This document shows positions 63,247 to 64,000 of a stretch of 64,000 nt of DNA, piece by piece (the stretch's first letter is position 1; the number at the start of each line of letters is the position of its first letter). The notes under the pieces are model-generated. The model did no database searches. It saw only the letters and a list, made by a program, of their open reading frames with translations, and had not been told where the DNA came from. The stretch covers positions 124,001 to 188,000 of the forward strand of contig NZ_VZZK01000003.1 of assembly GCF_008806385.1 (NCBI RefSeq), written 5' to 3'. The DNA is from Methylobacterium soli (GTDB taxonomy: Bacteria > Pseudomonadota > Alphaproteobacteria > Rhizobiales > Beijerinckiaceae). The position numbers and the translations under genes are program-made.

Positions 63247-64000
63247 AGATCGCCTTCTACGGATCAAGCCTGCTATCCTCCTACTGGAACGGGGCGGCCA
63301 CCTATTATCGCGGTCTCCTGCGGGACCTCGCCGCGCGCGGCCACCGCATCACCTTCTACGAGCCGGACGCCTACGACCGGCAGAAGCACCGCGACATCGA
63401 TCCGCCCCCCTACGCCGACGTTCGGGTGTATCCGGCAACACCGGAGGCGATGCGCGCGGTCGTGGCGGAGGCGGCGCAGGCCGACGTGGTGGTGAAGGCG
63501 AGCGGCGTCGGCGTGTTCGACGACGCATTGCTGGAGGGCGTCGTCGCGGCCTCGCGCCCGGAGGCCATCCGGATCTTCTGGGATGTCGACGCGCCCGCGA
63601 CCCTGGCCGACCTCGCGCGGACACCCGGCCACGCCCTCCACCGCGCGATGCCGGCCCTCGACCTCGTCCTCACCTACGGCGGCGGTCCGCCGGTGATCGC
63701 CGCCTATGAGGGCTTCGGGGCCGCCCGGTGCATCCCGATCTACAACGCGCTCGATCCCGACACCCACCACCCGGTCCCGGCCGAACCGCGCTTCGCCGCC
63801 GACCTCGCCTTCCTGGGTAATCGCCTGCCAGACCGCGAGGCGCGGGTGGAGACGTTCTTCCTCGACGCCGCGGCGCGGCTGCCCGCGCGCGCCTTCCTGA
63901 TCGGCGGAAATGGCTGGGACGACAAGGCCATGCCGGGCAATGTCCGCCCGATCGGCCACGTCTACACGCGCGAGCACAACGCCTTCAATACGACGCCGCG
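63243..64000 (+). CDS. CgeB-like glycosyltransferase, second copy (truncated by window)
   Basis: At least 252 residues from GTG 63243; the 3' end is outside the window. It begins VKIAFYGSSLLSSYWNGAATYYRGLLRDLAARGH, similar to the previous gene. It then has FWDVDAPATL, VLTYGGGPPVIAAY and LAFLGNRLPDREARVE, features of CgeB-type GT-B enzymes. It continues the operon, which therefore extends to the right. Confidence 0.8.
   Translation, partial: MKIAFYGSSLLSSYWNGAATYYRGLLRDLAARGHRITFYEPDAYDRQKHRDIDPPPYADVRVYPATPEAMRAVVAEAAQADVVVKASGVGVFDDALLEGVVAASRPEAIRIFWDVDAPATLADLARTPGHALHRAMPALDLVLTYGGGPPVIAAYEGFGAARCIPIYNALDPDTHHPVPAEPRFAADLAFLGNRLPDREARVETFFLDAAARLPARAFLIGGNGWDDKAMPGNVRPIGHVYTREHNAFNTTP

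Overview
The window is high-GC chromosomal DNA from an alphaproteobacterium of the Rhizobiales, most likely Methylobacterium or a close relative. The genus is inferred from GC content and gene order. The class is supported by three things: a circularly permuted two-piece tmRNA gene (minus strand, 18.2-18.5 kb) with an ANDN...RLAA tag, two MucR/Ros-type regulators, and the runs tpiA-secG-pyrG and trpG-trpD-trpC-moaC-moeA.

Region 1 (1-18.1 kb) is core metabolism. It holds a GT-C/STT3-like membrane protein, a lipoprotein with an S10 peptidase, the DNA polymerase III chi subunit, pyrG, secG, tpiA, a PpiD-like periplasmic foldase directly followed by trpE, a chemoreceptor, and then trpG, trpD, trpC, moaC and moeA. 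The lexA gene often found after moeA in Rhizobiales is not there; the next locus is ssrA, convergent to moeA.

Region 2 (18.1-39.3 kb) is accessory. It contains many small secreted or membrane proteins (several under 60 aa), an HNH protein, an APH-like kinase, a PPP-type phosphatase, a secreted thermonuclease, a possible small alarmone hydrolase, a phospholipase A2-like protein, a PAP2/haloperoxidase-like phosphatase, a DUF2778 L,D-transpeptidase-like protein, an orphan solute-binding protein and a DUF72 protein. It also contains regulators: a LuxR protein with a degenerate receiver, a membrane histidine kinase, and two tandem MucR paralogues that have lost the first zinc-ligand cysteine.

Region 3 (39.3-52.8 kb) is an exopolysaccharide locus. 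It encodes a CelD/FemAB-like acyltransferase, a Wzx-type flippase, an FAD oxidoreductase, a GIPC-transferase/GH43-like propeller protein, a GumC/Wzz-type co-polymerase with a degenerate tyrosine-kinase domain, an O-antigen polymerase-like protein, a Tat-exported GH5 glycosidase and two GT4 glycosyltransferases.

Region 4 (52.9-57.1 kb) carries a divergent AraC/MFS pair, a pirin, and an alpha/beta hydrolase with an upstream inverted repeat that may be an operator.

Region 5 (57.5 kb to the window end) is a tight operon with mostly overlapping stop and start codons: two nucleotide-sugar epimerases, a B12-binding radical SAM enzyme and at least three glycosyltransferases, the last cut by the window edge. 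It looks like a glycan cassette with an unusual radical-SAM step and is the best candidate here for undescribed biochemistry. All functions are read from sequence motifs and family knowledge; no searches were run.
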